A stretch of 64,000 bases of DNA from Larkinella humicola (GTDB taxonomy: Bacteria; Bacteroidota; Bacteroidia; Cytophagales; Spirosomataceae), in assembly GCF_008727875.1 (NCBI RefSeq), contig NZ_VTWS01000008.1, positions 124,001-188,000 on the forward strand, read 5' to 3'. Shown here piece by piece: positions 16,746 to 26,929 of the stretch. How positions within the stretch are numbered: the stretch's first letter is position 1; the number at the start of each line of letters is the position of its first letter. The position numbers were made by a program, and so were the translations under genes. A model generated the notes under the pieces. It worked only from the letters and a program-made list of their open reading frames with translations, did not search any database and was not told where the DNA came from.

Positions 16746-19700
16746 ATGATTCAACCCAACCGCTTTCGAACACCGCTGCTCATTTCGGGGCTTTTCGCCG
16801 TCGCAGTCGTGTCCTGCATGAAAATGAGCCCAACCGGCTCGTCCAAAACCGCCAGCACACCGCTGGTCGTTCAGGAAGATCCGGCGACCGCCCGCACCCG
16901 GGCGAAAGAAATCCGGGACAACACCGCCATCAAGCTGGCCGATGGACTCAAAGTCGACCTCTGGGCGTCGGATTCGCTGGCGCCCGATCCGGTTTCCATG
17001 TCCATCGACGACCAGGGGCGGGTGTATCTGACCCGAACCAACCGGCAGAAAAACTCCGAGTTCGACATCCGGGGCCACCGCGACTGGATGACGCCGTCCA
17101 TCGCCCTGCAATCCGTTGAGGAACGTCGGGCGTTTCTGCGCAGCACCTTCGCACCTGAGAAAAGCAAGGAAAACGAATGGCTGAAAGACCTCAACGGCGA
17201 CGGCAGCCACGACTGGAAAGACCTTGCCGTTGAAAAAGACGAAGTCTGGCGGCTGGAAGACACCACCGGCGACGGAATTGCCGACAAAGCAACCCGGATT
17301 CTGAACGACTTCTTCGAAGAAGTTTCCGACGTAGCGGGTGGTTTGCTAATCCGGGCCGAAGACGCGTTTGTGGCCATTGCTCCGGATTTGTGGCGGCTGA
17401 AAGACACCAACGGCGACGGTATGCTGGATCAGAAAACATCGATCAGCCACGGCTACGGCGTTCACATCGGTTTCGGTGGCCACGGCATGTCGAATCCGAT
17501 TGAAGGACCGGATGGCAAGATTTACTGGAACATCGGCGACATCGGTGCCAACATCACCACCGCCGAAGGCGTCAACCACAAACGCCCTAACGAGGGAATC
17601 ATCGCCCGGTCTAACCCGGACGGCACTGATTTCGAAGTATTTGCGGGCGGTTTGCGCAACACCCACGAATTTGTATTTGACGACTACGGCAACCTGATCA
17701 GTTCCGACAACGACGGCGATCACCCCGGCGAAAGCGAACGACTGGTTCACGTTGTCGAAGGCTCGGATGCGGGCTGGCGGTCCAACTGGCAGTATGGCAA
17801 ATACACCGATCCGAAGAACAACAGTTATAAGGTCTGGATGGACGAGAAACTGTATACGCCCCGCTGGGAAGGTCAGGCGGCTTACATCATTCCACCGATT
17901 CAGAACTTCCACAACGGCCCGACCGGCATGGTCTACAACCCCGGCACGGCCCTGGGTTCGGAATGGAAAAACAAATTTTTCCTGGTCGAATTCGTGGGGA
18001 ATCCGGCCCGCTCGCCCATCTGGTCGTTTGGCCTGAAACCGAAAGGCGCATCGTTCGTGCTCGATGGCGAGAAGAATATTCTGAACGGGATTTTGCCCAC
18101 CGGTATCCGGTTTGGCCCCGATGGGGCTTTGTACATCGCCGACTGGATCAACGGCTGGGACGCCAAAAATTACGGACGGGTCTGGAAACTGGATGTAACC
18201 GACGACAAAAACGACCTGAAAGCATTGCGGGCCGAAACGAAACGCCTGATGGTGTTGAACTACGGGACGCAAACGGACGACCTGCTGTTGTCGCTGCTGT
18301 CGAACCCGGACATGCGCATTCGCCAGAAATCGCAGTTTGAACTCGTCAAACGCGGGGCCAAAGGAGCGGTTGTGTTGCAGAAAGCCGTGTCACAAACCGG
18401 CAACCAACTGGCCCGGATTCACGGCATCTGGGGCTTGGGGCAACTGGAACGGCAGGACAAATCCTACACGGCTTCCCTCCTTCCCTTGCTGAAAGATGCG
18501 GATCTCGAAATCGTGGCCCAAACCGCCAAAGTCCTCGGCGACGCGGCTGCTTCGGAAGCCGGGCCGCTGCTGATTCCTTTGCTGACGAGCCAAAACCCGC
18601 GCGTAAAATTCTTTGGCGCTCAGGCATTGGGCCGCATCAAATACCAGCCCGCCATCGAACCGCTGCTGGACCTGATCAAGGCCAACAACGACGAGGATGT
18701 GTATCTGCGTCACGCTGCGGTTTTGGCCCTGTCGCGCATCGGGCAGGTTGAACCACTGGTGGCACTGGCCAACAATCCCAACAAATCCCTGCGCCTGGCT
18801 GCGGTTTTGGTTTTGCGCCGGTTGAGTAGCGAAAAAGTTGCGCTGTTTTTGCAGGACAAAGACGAATACATCGCGACGGAAGCGGCTCGCGCCATTAACG
18901 ACGATTTGTCCATCGAAAAGGCATTACCGGCCCTGGCGGCTACGCTGAAAGATACCCGGTTTACGTCCGAACCGCTCCTGCGCCGGGCCATCAACGCGGC
19001 CCTGCGGGTGGGTACCGACGAGCAACTGAACACGCTGATTGCCTTTGCCAAACGCAAAGACGTGGACAAGGAACTGCGGGCCGAAGCCCTGGCGACCCTC
19101 GGAACCTGGGCCAAACCGTCCCCGCTGGACCGCGTCGACGGACGCTACCGGGGTGTTGTTGAACGAAATCCGGCGATGGTGAAAGCCAAAATTCAGGAGC
19201 AGGCCGATGTCTTTTTGCAGGAAACCGACCCCACGGTTTTGGTGGCAATTTCGCAGATGGTGAGCAATTTAGGCATAACCGACAAAGCCGCCAGCCTCGC
19301 CAAAATTATGGACGAAAGCCAATCCGCCGAAGTTCGGTCGGCCATGCTGACGGCTTTGCATCAGTTGAAATACCCGGCGATTGAGACGGTGATCAGAAAG
19401 GGCATGAACGACGCCGATCCCGATGTTCGCACCACGGCCCTGGGTCTGGTCAGTGGTCTGAATCTGTCGACGGAAGCGTTGGCAGACGTTTCAAAAGCAA
19501 TTTTTGAAAAGGGAACCGTGAAAGAACAACAGCAACTGCTGCGCGTTCTGGGGAGCATGCCCGCGGCAAAAACCGAACCGATTCTGGCTGGTGTCATCGA
19601 TAAAATGATCAGCAAGCAACTACCGGCCAGCCTGGCGCTGGAACTCGGTGAAGCCGTGGATTCCACCAAATCAGCGGCTCTGATTGCCAAACTGGCTCCG

Positions 19701-20168
19701 CTTCGCGGAACCGGCACCGGCGTCGCAGAATACCAGGATGCGCTGTTTGGCGGAAATGCGCAGGCGGGTCGCCGGATTTTCAATACCAACTCCACGGCAC
19801 AATGCGTTCGCTGTCACGCCATTGGTGGACAAGGCGGAGCCGTTGGGCCGTCGCTGACAGGCATCGGCGATGTGCTGACCCGGGAGCAGATTCTGCAAGC
19901 GCTCATTGAGCCGAGTGCGCGACTGGCACCCGGTTTTGGCATGGTTTCGCTAACGCTAAAGGATGGACAAACCGTCAGTGGTGTTCTCAACGCCGAAAAC
20001 GCGCACGAGCTGGTTCTGAAAACGTCTGAAGCCGAACCCCTGAAAGTGCCGGTCGCCCGAATCGACAAACGCGAAAACCTCCCCTCCAGCATGCCGCCGA
20101 TGGGCTACATTCTGTCCAAACGGGAAATCCGCGATGTGGTCGAGTTTCTGGCGACCCTGAAAAAATAA
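16746..20168 (+). CDS. PVC-type heme c lipoprotein with beta-propeller and HEAT repeats
   Basis: Secreted or outer-membrane-anchored protein of 1140 residues. The lipobox VVSC (Cys20) follows a signal peptide. The N-terminal half is a membrane-bound dehydrogenase-like beta-propeller (about 50-480; e.g. GFGGHGMSNPIEGPDGKIY and the FAGGLRNTHEFVFD turn). The middle is a run of HEAT repeats (about 500-960). The C-terminal domain is a single cytochrome c of the Planctomycetes/PVC type, with CVRCH as heme site and a Met ligand expected in the last 60 residues (PPMGYIL). Such proteins are thought to oxidise sugars or alcohols, but no substrate is known. It is followed by a strong terminator. Confidence 0.9.
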   Translation: MIQPNRFRTPLLISGLFAVAVVSCMKMSPTGSSKTASTPLVVQEDPATARTRAKEIRDNTAIKLADGLKVDLWASDSLAPDPVSMSIDDQGRVYLTRTNRQKNSEFDIRGHRDWMTPSIALQSVEERRAFLRSTFAPEKSKENEWLKDLNGDGSHDWKDLAVEKDEVWRLEDTTGDGIADKATRILNDFFEEVSDVAGGLLIRAEDAFVAIAPDLWRLKDTNGDGMLDQKTSISHGYGVHIGFGGHGMSNPIEGPDGKIYWNIGDIGANITTAEGVNHKRPNEGIIARSNPDGTDFEVFAGGLRNTHEFVFDDYGNLISSDNDGDHPGESERLVHVVEGSDAGWRSNWQYGKYTDPKNNSYKVWMDEKLYTPRWEGQAAYIIPPIQNFHNGPTGMVYNPGTALGSEWKNKFFLVEFVGNPARSPIWSFGLKPKGASFVLDGEKNILNGILPTGIRFGPDGALYIADWINGWDAKNYGRVWKLDVTDDKNDLKALRAETKRLMVLNYGTQTDDLLLSLLSNPDMRIRQKSQFELVKRGAKGAVVLQKAVSQTGNQLARIHGIWGLGQLERQDKSYTASLLPLLKDADLEIVAQTAKVLGDAAASEAGPLLIPLLTSQNPRVKFFGAQALGRIKYQPAIEPLLDLIKANNDEDVYLRHAAVLALSRIGQVEPLVALANNPNKSLRLAAVLVLRRLSSEKVALFLQDKDEYIATEAARAINDDLSIEKALPALAATLKDTRFTSEPLLRRAINAALRVGTDEQLNTLIAFAKRKDVDKELRAEALATLGTWAKPSPLDRVDGRYRGVVERNPAMVKAKIQEQADVFLQETDPTVLVAISQMVSNLGITDKAASLAKIMDESQSAEVRSAMLTALHQLKYPAIETVIRKGMNDADPDVRTTALGLVSGLNLSTEALADVSKAIFEKGTVKEQQQLLRVLGSMPAAKTEPILAGVIDKMISKQLPASLALELGEAVDSTKSAALIAKLAPLRGTGTGVAEYQDALFGGNAQAGRRIFNTNSTAQCVRCHAIGGQGGAVGPSLTGIGDVLTREQILQALIEPSARLAPGFGMVSLTLKDGQTVSGVLNAENAHELVLKTSEAEPLKVPVARIDKRENLPSSMPPMGYILSKREIRDVVEFLATLKK

Positions 20169-20200
20169 CGGAGCGGTTCCACACCGCTTCCAGACCAGCT

Positions 20201-20236
20201 CCCCCGATGAAACCGCTTCGTCGGGGGACTTTTTTT
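20201..20236 (+). terminator. Rho-independent terminator
   Basis: CCCCCGATGAA (20201-20211) pairs with TTCGTCGGGGG (20217-20227) with one G-U pair, loop of 5 nt, followed shortly by seven T (20230-20236). It ends the heme protein transcript. Confidence 0.9.
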
Positions 20237-20320
20237 AAGGTTGAGCCTCTTTTCTTCCGGTTGCATCCGTATTTTTACCCCCTGGCCGTTTGCTACGGCC
20301 CCGTTCATACAACCCGTTAC

Positions 20321-20884
20321 ATGGATATTTTCAACCACATTTTTGACCCGACTACGGGAGCCCCGGCCCAGTGGGCTTACCAGGATTTTGAGGAATGTAC
20401 GTTCCAGAATCTTACGCTTTCCAAAGCCATCCTTTCACATGCGAACCTGGTCAACTGCCGGTTTGAAAACTGCACGCTGGATGCGGCCCTACTGAAAGAT
20501 ACCAGGCTCAATGAGGTTCAATTTCTGCAATGCAAACTGCTTGGCGTTAACTTTGAGCATTGTAACCCGTTTGCCTTCGCGGTTGGTTTTCAGGCCTGCA
20601 ACCTCGATCAGACCTACTTTTTCAACCGAAACCTGAAAAAAACGAAGTTTGAAAGTTGCGGGCTGAAAGGGGCCAGTTTTATCAATTGCGAATTGAACGG
20701 GGCGGTTTTCAAAGACTGTAACCTGGAATCGGCGGTGTTTATCAACAACACCCTGACGCAGGCCGACTTTTCAACTTCCTACAACCTGGTTCTGGACCCG
20801 GAGCAGAACAAGCTGAAAAAGACCAGGTTTTCGCTCCACAGTCTGCCCGGTTTACTAACCAAATACGATCTGGTCATTACGTAG
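20321..20884 (+). CDS. Pentapeptide-repeat protein
   Basis: Protein of 187 residues forming a right-handed quadrilateral beta-helix. Repeats of the A(D/N)LxN type run through most of the chain, for example LSHANLVNCRFENCTLDAA, LKGASFINC and LNGAVFKDCNLESAVF. I chose the ATG at 20321 (MDIFNHIFD), because the longer frame from 20207 would begin inside the terminator hairpin. It resembles Qnr/McbG-type proteins that protect DNA gyrase, but many relatives have no known role, so gyrase protection is only a possibility. It stands alone, with 173 bp of featureless sequence downstream. Confidence 0.85.
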   Translation: MDIFNHIFDPTTGAPAQWAYQDFEECTFQNLTLSKAILSHANLVNCRFENCTLDAALLKDTRLNEVQFLQCKLLGVNFEHCNPFAFAVGFQACNLDQTYFFNRNLKKTKFESCGLKGASFINCELNGAVFKDCNLESAVFINNTLTQADFSTSYNLVLDPEQNKLKKTRFSLHSLPGLLTKYDLVIT

Positions 20885-21057
20885 ACAGCCGCAGCCGGGA
20901 TTGTGCAGTCCTGCGGGCTTTCATCACGTAGTAAAATCTGGAAGCGGGCTGAAACCGTTTTTTTGCAGGCAATTTACCCCGGTTGGCAGAACTATTTTTG
21001 AGTCGGCGCGGAGTTCTTCCAATTTTGATGCAAGTTTAAAACCAGACTGTTCGCATC

Positions 21058-22158
21058 ATGAAAAAGCTTCTCTTCCTCATTTCCCTGCTTTCCCTCCACC
21101 CGGTTTTGGGACAGCCCAAAGGCCCCATCAAAGACAAGGCCTACCGGCAGGCCATCCAGCGGGCCGAACACTTTGTCGATTCCCTGCGAAACCGGCAGGA
21201 CATCCCGGGACTCTCGGTGGCGGTTGGCACGAGCGACAAAATTCTCTGGGCGGAAGGCTTCGGCTTCGCCGATCTGGAAGCGCGGTTGCCCGTGACGATC
21301 GACACGAAATTCCGCATGGGTTCGGTCTCCAAATCTATGACATCACTGGCCATCGGAAAACTGGTGGAGGATGGAAAGCTGGATCTCGACGCGCCGGTTC
21401 AGCAGTATGTGCCGACGTTCCCGGCCAAAAAATACCCGTTCACCAGCCGGCAGTTGGCAACGCACACCGCCGGCATCCGGCATTATCGGAACAGCGACCC
21501 GCTGGCTTGCCCCAAACGGTATGCCACGGTGCAGGAAGGTCTGGCGATCTTCAGCCAGGACAGCCTGCTGTTCAAGCCGGGTACGGCCTATACTTACTCG
21601 ACCTATGGGTATTCGCTGCTGAGTGCGGTGATCGAAGGTGCGAGCCAGACGGAGTATTTGTCGTACATGCAGACGGCGGTTTTCACTCCCCTGGCGATGA
21701 CCAACACCGGCGCCGACTACAGCGACAGCATCGTGACCAACCGGGTGCGGTTTTACGAACACCGCAACAAGAAACTGGTTCATGCTGCGGCCGTCGACAA
21801 CAGTTATAAATGGGCCGGTGGCGGGCTTTTGTCAACGCCCGTCGATCTGGTGAAACTGGGCGGAGGGTTGATCCGGAACACCTCGCTTCGGAAAGAAACG
21901 GTAGCCTTGCTCTTTGCCCCCCAACACCTGCTGGATGGCAAAAACACGCAGTATGGTCTGGGCTGGCGCAACGGCACCGACCGGCAGAACCGGAAGCTCA
22001 TTCACCACGGCGGACTGATCGACGGGGGCCGGACGTTTCTGCTGCTGTATCCGGAAAATGATCTGGTTGTGGCCATTACCGCGAATATGAGTGGTGTCAG
22101 CATCAATCTAGCCGAAGCGGAAGCCATTGCGGGGTATTTCTTCGCCACGAAACGATGA
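21058..22158 (+). CDS. Beta-lactamase-fold serine hydrolase (class C / PBP4*-like)
   Basis: Exported hydrolase of 366 residues with a signal peptide (about 1-19, ending PVLGQ). Catalytic Ser and Lys are in the SxxK motif SVSKSM (Ser near 91). A Tyr-Ser motif (TYSTYGYSLL) takes the YxN position and HHGG (KLIHHGG) takes the place of KTG, as in peptidase S12-type esterases and peptidases rather than true beta-lactamases. It overlaps the following histidine kinase gene by 4 nt (ATGA), so the enzyme and the two-component system are one operon; the enzyme may act on cell-wall peptides. Confidence 0.9.
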   Translation: MKKLLFLISLLSLHPVLGQPKGPIKDKAYRQAIQRAEHFVDSLRNRQDIPGLSVAVGTSDKILWAEGFGFADLEARLPVTIDTKFRMGSVSKSMTSLAIGKLVEDGKLDLDAPVQQYVPTFPAKKYPFTSRQLATHTAGIRHYRNSDPLACPKRYATVQEGLAIFSQDSLLFKPGTAYTYSTYGYSLLSAVIEGASQTEYLSYMQTAVFTPLAMTNTGADYSDSIVTNRVRFYEHRNKKLVHAAAVDNSYKWAGGGLLSTPVDLVKLGGGLIRNTSLRKETVALLFAPQHLLDGKNTQYGLGWRNGTDRQNRKLIHHGGLIDGGRTFLLLYPENDLVVAITANMSGVSINLAEAEAIAGYFFATKR

Positions 22159-23237
22159 GAAAGTCAACGGTTATTCTCCTGCACGTGGGCTACTGGCTCC
22201 TCTATGCGGTGGTAGTTTCGTTGCTTTTTGCCCTATCCAACGAAACGCCTGAATTGGCATTCAGGGATTGGGAGGACTGGCTGACCATCCTGGCGATTTC
22301 GCTGCTAACCGGATTGATTAGTTTCTACGCCTTTTATTCGTGGCTGGTTCCTGCCTACCTGCCAACCCAAAAGATACAGAAATTCGTCCGATGGGGACTG
22401 GTGGTTACGATTGCTGTCACCGGGGGAATTATAGCGTTGATTGCGGTGGCCCTTTCGGTCCTGCTTTCGGTGGTCTTTGAAAATTTTTTCCTCATCAGGC
22501 TCTCCGTAAATGATCTGCAAATCCTGTTTATCATCCTCTCGCTAATTGCTCTGGTCAACGGCATTTTGGGTACATCCATCCGGGGCTTCATTGCCTGGTA
22601 TGCGGATATTCACGTCAAAGAAACCCTGGCGAACAAGACGCTGCGGACCGAACTGGCTTTACTGAAAGCACAGATCAATCCCCATTTTCTGTTCAATACC
22701 CTGAATAACATCGACATTCTGATCGAACACGATGCACCAAGAGCGTCGTTGTATCTCAACAAACTCTCTGATCTGCTCCGGTTTGTGTTGTATGAAACCC
22801 AGGCCGACCTGATTCCGTTGACGCAGGAACTGGACTACATCCGAAAGTACATCGACTTGCAGAAAATCCGAACCACCAATGAACGCTTTGTGAAACTGCA
22901 AATCGACGGCCCAACCGATGATGTGCTCATTGCACCGATGCTTTTTGTGCCGTATCTTGAAAATGCGTTCAAGTATGCGACCAACAAGAAGGTCAGCGAC
23001 GCGATCCGCATTCAGATTTCGATCGACGAAAGGCAGATCCGGTTCCAGTGCGTCAACGTCGTCGACCCCGGCAAAACCGGGTTGGGTACGCCCGGCGGTT
23101 TGGGCAATGACCTGATCCGGCAGCGGTTAACCCTTTTATACCAGGATCGGTATACATTAACAATTCAGGCGACGGAAGATGAATACCGCGTTACCCTGTT
23201 GCTACCCGTAAAAGCGCATGAACTGTCTGCTTATTGA
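22155..23237 (+). CDS. LytS-type sensor histidine kinase
   Basis: Membrane kinase of 360 residues. About four membrane helices occupy residues 8-150 and no extracytoplasmic sensor domain is visible. The His_kinase domain (PF06580 type) has its phospho-acceptor His177 in AQINPHFLFNTLNNID, and the ATPase domain has YLENAFKYA as N-box. Its stop overlaps the start of the LytTR regulator by 20 nt and its start overlaps the serine hydrolase by 4 nt, so all three are co-translated. Confidence 0.92.
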   Translation: MRKSTVILLHVGYWLLYAVVVSLLFALSNETPELAFRDWEDWLTILAISLLTGLISFYAFYSWLVPAYLPTQKIQKFVRWGLVVTIAVTGGIIALIAVALSVLLSVVFENFFLIRLSVNDLQILFIILSLIALVNGILGTSIRGFIAWYADIHVKETLANKTLRTELALLKAQINPHFLFNTLNNIDILIEHDAPRASLYLNKLSDLLRFVLYETQADLIPLTQELDYIRKYIDLQKIRTTNERFVKLQIDGPTDDVLIAPMLFVPYLENAFKYATNKKVSDAIRIQISIDERQIRFQCVNVVDPGKTGLGTPGGLGNDLIRQRLTLLYQDRYTLTIQATEDEYRVTLLLPVKAHELSAY

Positions 23238-23904
23238 AGATGAACCCCTGGCGATGCTGCGGCTCAAAGCGTACGTGCAACGAGTGCCGTTTCTAACCCT
23301 GAGCCATGCCATCGACAATGGGCTGGAGGCCATTCCGATCCTGCAACGGGAGCCCATCGATCTGGTCTTTCTGGATATTGAAATGGACGGTTTTTCGGGA
23401 ATCCAGTTGCTGGAAGCCCTTCCCAAACGCCCCGCCGTGATCCTGACCACGGCTTTCGATCAGTACGCACTCAAGGCCTTTGACTTGCAAGTCGTTGATT
23501 ACCTGTTAAAACCGTATACGTTTGACCGGTTTTTACAGGCCGTGACCCGCGCGCAGGAAGGCGTGAAAACCGCCCCGATCGAAAACCACCCTCCGTTTCT
23601 GTTTGTCAAAACCGAATACCGGCTCCAGAAAGTCGCTTTTGATGACATTCTGTACATTGAAGGCATGCGCGACTACCGGCGCATTCACCTGCGCACCGAA
23701 AAAATCATGACGCTGGAAACCTTCGGCGATCTGGAGCGATGCCTGCCGCGACACCGGTTTTGCCGGGTGCACAAGTCCTGGCTCGTGGCTCTCGACAAAA
23801 TCGAATCCATCGAACGTGACCGCATCACCATTCAGCAGGCCCTCATTCCGGTTTCGGACACCTACCGCGCCCGGTTTTACCAACTCATTGGGCGCGCCAG
23901 CTAG
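23218..23904 (+). CDS. LytTR-type response regulator
   Basis: DNA-binding regulator of 228 residues. The receiver has acidic residues at 7-8 and the phospho-acceptor Asp53 (LVFLDIEMDG), with Lys near 100 (YLLKPYTFDRF). The C-terminal LytTR domain (about 125-225) shows the family pattern ILYIEGMRDYRRIHL and RFCRVHKSWLVALDKI. It pairs with the overlapping LytS-type kinase. Binding targets cannot be told from the window. Confidence 0.93.
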   Translation: MNCLLIEDEPLAMLRLKAYVQRVPFLTLSHAIDNGLEAIPILQREPIDLVFLDIEMDGFSGIQLLEALPKRPAVILTTAFDQYALKAFDLQVVDYLLKPYTFDRFLQAVTRAQEGVKTAPIENHPPFLFVKTEYRLQKVAFDDILYIEGMRDYRRIHLRTEKIMTLETFGDLERCLPRHRFCRVHKSWLVALDKIESIERDRITIQQALIPVSDTYRARFYQLIGRAS

Positions 23905-24040
23905 CCATTACGACAATTCTGCCCGGTACCGAACTCACCCAAAATCTGGGATAAAATCACATAATTCAGGTTTATTTAGTATTTTCCGACGGTTTTCGCC
24001 TTTTCTGAAAAAAGCACGAAGCGCAATACTTTCTCGATTT

Positions 24041-26842
24041 ATGAAACCACTCTTCCGACTAAGTCTTGCCCTCGTTGTTCTGCTCACCCTGTCCTCCGTG
24101 GTCTGGCTGACCGTCCGGGAAGATCGTGTCGATTTTAACACGCAAATCAAACCGCTGCTCAACAAAAATTGCATTGCCTGCCACGGTGGCGTCAAGAAAG
24201 CATCGAATTTTAGTCTCCTCTTCGAACACGAAGCCCTCGCGGCCGCCAAATCCGGCAAACACGCCATTGTTCCCGGCAATGCCGACGCCAGCGAGCTGAT
24301 TCGCCGGCTCACGCTCACCGACCCGGACGAACGCATGCCGTTGGAGGCTCCCCCACTGAAAAAGGAAGAAATTGAGTTGCTCCGCGACTGGATCGATCAG
24401 GGCGCCGAATGGGGCAACCACTGGGCCTATCAACCCGTTGACAAACCGGAAGTACCCCAAATCGGAACGTTCTGGTCACGGCTTGGAATCGTTGAAAGCG
24501 ACGAATTAAACTGGGCAAAAAACGAGATCGATCACTTCGTGCTGAATAAGGTTTCGCAGGATAAAGAATTTGCTCCGGTGCTAAAACCGTCTCCCGAAGC
24601 CGACCGCGCCACGCTCATCCGCCGGGTGTCGCTCGATCTGACCGGCTTGCCACCGACGGAACAGGAAGTAACTGATTTTCTGAAGGATACTTCACCGGAT
24701 GCCTACGAAAAAATGGTGGATCGCACGCTGAAATCTCCGGCTTACGGCGAACGCTGGACCGGCATGTGGCTCGATCTGGCCCGCTATGCCGACACCAAAG
24801 GTTACGAGGCCGATCTGGCGCGGCCCATGTGGCGGTATCGCGACTGGCTTATCAAAGCTTTCAACGAAGACAAACCGTTCGACCAGTTTACCATCGAACA
24901 ACTGGCGGGCGATTTGTTAACAGACCCCAACGGAAAAACCGATAATAACGAATCGTTAATTGATAATCCGTTGATTGCGACCGCCTTTCACCGCAACACG
25001 ATGACCAACGACGAAGGCGGAACGCAGGATGAAGAGTTTCGCGTGGCTGCGGTTCTGGACCGGGTCAACACGACCTGGGACGTCTGGCAGGGCACTACCT
25101 TTGGCTGCGTGCAGTGCCACAGCCACCCCTACGATCCGTTTACGCACGAGGAGTATTACAAATACCTGGCGTTCTTCAACAACACCCGCGACGAAGACGT
25201 GCCCAGCGACACGCCGACTTTGCGGTTTTACAAGGAAGCCGATTCCGTCAAAGTGCAGGAATTAAACGCCTGGGTCAGTCAACACGCAACGAATCCGCAG
25301 CAGGTGAAAACCGCCAATCGGTTCACACGACTCACCGAACCCAAAGTCAATTCGCACAGTTTCGATCAGTACGTGAAGGCGTCGCTGATGGGTGCGATGT
25401 ATACCGCCATTCAGGACGGCGGGTCGGCGCGGATCAAAAACATGGACCTCAATGGAAAAAACCGCCTGATTCTGGCGTGGGGTACCAAGGCCGAAGATGC
25501 CGTGATGACCATTCGTCAGGACAGCGTAAACGGGCCGGTTTTGACCCAACAGCCGGTTCCGAAAACCGGGAGTCCGTGGAGAGACACCACGCTGGTCTTC
25601 GCGCTTCCCAAAGTGTCGGGGCGGCATCACCTGTTCCTGACGCTCAGCAGTCCGAAAAACCCGAAAGAATGGGTGATGGTCAAGTGGGTTTCGGTGCAGC
25701 CCGCCTTGCCGGGCCAGCCGGAAACCGCCCTGGGTGAGATGGATCACAAACTGACCGAAATTCTGAATGCCAAAGCCGAACTGGTTCCGGTGATGCAGGA
25801 GGGCGTTGGCGATCAGGTGCGGGAAACCTTCGTCTTTGAGCGCGGAAACTGGCTGGTGAAGGGCAAGAAAGTCCGTGCCGACGTTCCCAAATCACTGCCG
25901 CCGATGCCGGCCGATCTGCCCCGAAACCGCCTGGGTCTGGCCCGCTGGATGGTGAGTCGTCAGCATCCGCTGACGGCGCGGGTGGCCGTCAACCGCTTCT
26001 GGGAGCAGTTGTTCGGAACCGGTATTGTCGAAACCGTCGAGGATGTGGGCACGCAGGGCATCCCGCCAACGCACCGCGAGTTGCTGGACTGGCTGGCGGT
26101 GGAGTTCATGGAGACCGATCACTGGAGCGTCAAGAAACTGCTCCGGCGTATGGTTCTTTCCGCTACCTATCGCCAACGTTCCAATGTTTCGCCCGAAGCG
26201 TTGGCTCTGGACCCCTGGAACAAAATGCTGATGCGGGGACCCCGCGTTCGGCTGACGGCGGAGCAGGTGCGCGATCAGGCGCTGGCAACCACCGGGTTAC
26301 TGAGCAAGAAACAGTTTGGCCCCAGCGTCATGCCCATCCAGCCCGACGGCATCTGGCAATCGCCCTACAGCCCGGAAAGCTGGAAGCTGAGTCAGGGCGA
26401 AGACCGCTACCGCCGGGCCTTGTATACGTACTGGAAACGGACGGCCCCGTATCCGTCGATGATCACGTTTGACAGTCCCAGCCGGGAATTCTGCCAGTTG
26501 CGCCGGTTGCGAACCAACACGCCCCTGCAGGCGCTGGTGACGCTCAACGACCCGGTGTACGTGGAAGCCGCCCAGCACTTGGCCGACTGGATGCGGTATC
26601 AGGGAAAAACACCGGAACAGCAGATTCAGGCCGGTTTTCAGCGCATCATGCTCCGACCGCTTTCCCCTGCCAAGCTGGCCGTGCTCACCCAGTTATACCG
26701 CACGACAAAAACGCATTACCAGCAACAGCCCGAAGAAGCCCGGAAGCTGCTGGCCTGCACCGACGGCACGCCCGAACTGGCGGCTTTGGCAGTTACGGCC
26801 AACACGATGCTGAATCTGGATGAGGTGGTGACGAAAGAGTGA
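24041..26842 (+). CDS. PSCyt1/DUF1549/DUF1553 heme c protein
   Basis: Exported protein of 933 residues. The ATG at 24041 ([15 protein letters not shown]) opens a signal peptide; the open frame from 23816 overlaps the previous gene and is rejected. The order is Planctomycetes-type cytochrome domain with CIACH (about residue 45), DUF1549 with [13 protein letters not shown] and [19 protein letters not shown], a second CxxCH ([12 protein letters not shown]), a beta-sandwich middle section, and DUF1553 near the C-terminus ([14 protein letters not shown]). Such proteins usually come with a DUF1501 protein and are linked to breakdown of complex polysaccharides in Planctomycetes. No DUF1501 partner is present here: the next gene converges and is a regulator. 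The function is unknown. Confidence 0.9.
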   Translation: MKPLFRLSLALVVLLTLSSVVWLTVREDRVDFNTQIKPLLNKNCIACHGGVKKASNFSLLFEHEALAAAKSGKHAIVPGNADASELIRRLTLTDPDERMPLEAPPLKKEEIELLRDWIDQGAEWGNHWAYQPVDKPEVPQIGTFWSRLGIVESDELNWAKNEIDHFVLNKVSQDKEFAPVLKPSPEADRATLIRRVSLDLTGLPPTEQEVTDFLKDTSPDAYEKMVDRTLKSPAYGERWTGMWLDLARYADTKGYEADLARPMWRYRDWLIKAFNEDKPFDQFTIEQLAGDLLTDPNGKTDNNESLIDNPLIATAFHRNTMTNDEGGTQDEEFRVAAVLDRVNTTWDVWQGTTFGCVQCHSHPYDPFTHEEYYKYLAFFNNTRDEDVPSDTPTLRFYKEADSVKVQELNAWVSQHATNPQQVKTANRFTRLTEPKVNSHSFDQYVKASLMGAMYTAIQDGGSARIKNMDLNGKNRLILAWGTKAEDAVMTIRQDSVNGPVLTQQPVPKTGSPWRDTTLVFALPKVSGRHHLFLTLSSPKNPKEWVMVKWVSVQPALPGQPETALGEMDHKLTEILNAKAELVPVMQEGVGDQVRETFVFERGNWLVKGKKVRADVPKSLPPMPADLPRNRLGLARWMVSRQHPLTARVAVNRFWEQLFGTGIVETVEDVGTQGIPPTHRELLDWLAVEFMETDHWSVKKLLRRMVLSATYRQRSNVSPEALALDPWNKMLMRGPRVRLTAEQVRDQALATTGLLSKKQFGPSVMPIQPDGIWQSPYSPESWKLSQGEDRYRRALYTYWKRTAPYPSMITFDSPSREFCQLRRLRTNTPLQALVTLNDPVYVEAAQHLADWMRYQGKTPEQQIQAGFQRIMLRPLSPAKLAVLTQLYRTTKTHYQQQPEEARKLLACTDGTPELAALAVTANTMLNLDEVVTKE

Positions 26843-26929
26843 GAATAGACGTGAGAGCAAAGACAAGAGAGTAGAGACCGGAAATTAGTGATGTTTCGAT
26901 GGTTTCTATTCTCTTGTCTCCACTCTTTC
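26833..26929. terminator. Inverted repeat between convergent genes
   Basis: AAGACAAGAGAGTAGAGACC-like arm at 26860-26879 matches the reverse complement of 26901-26920 with three mismatches. The outer words GAAAGAGTG (26833-26841) and CACTCTTTC (26921-26929) extend the stem into both coding ends. It probably works as a two-way terminator. Confidence 0.65.
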
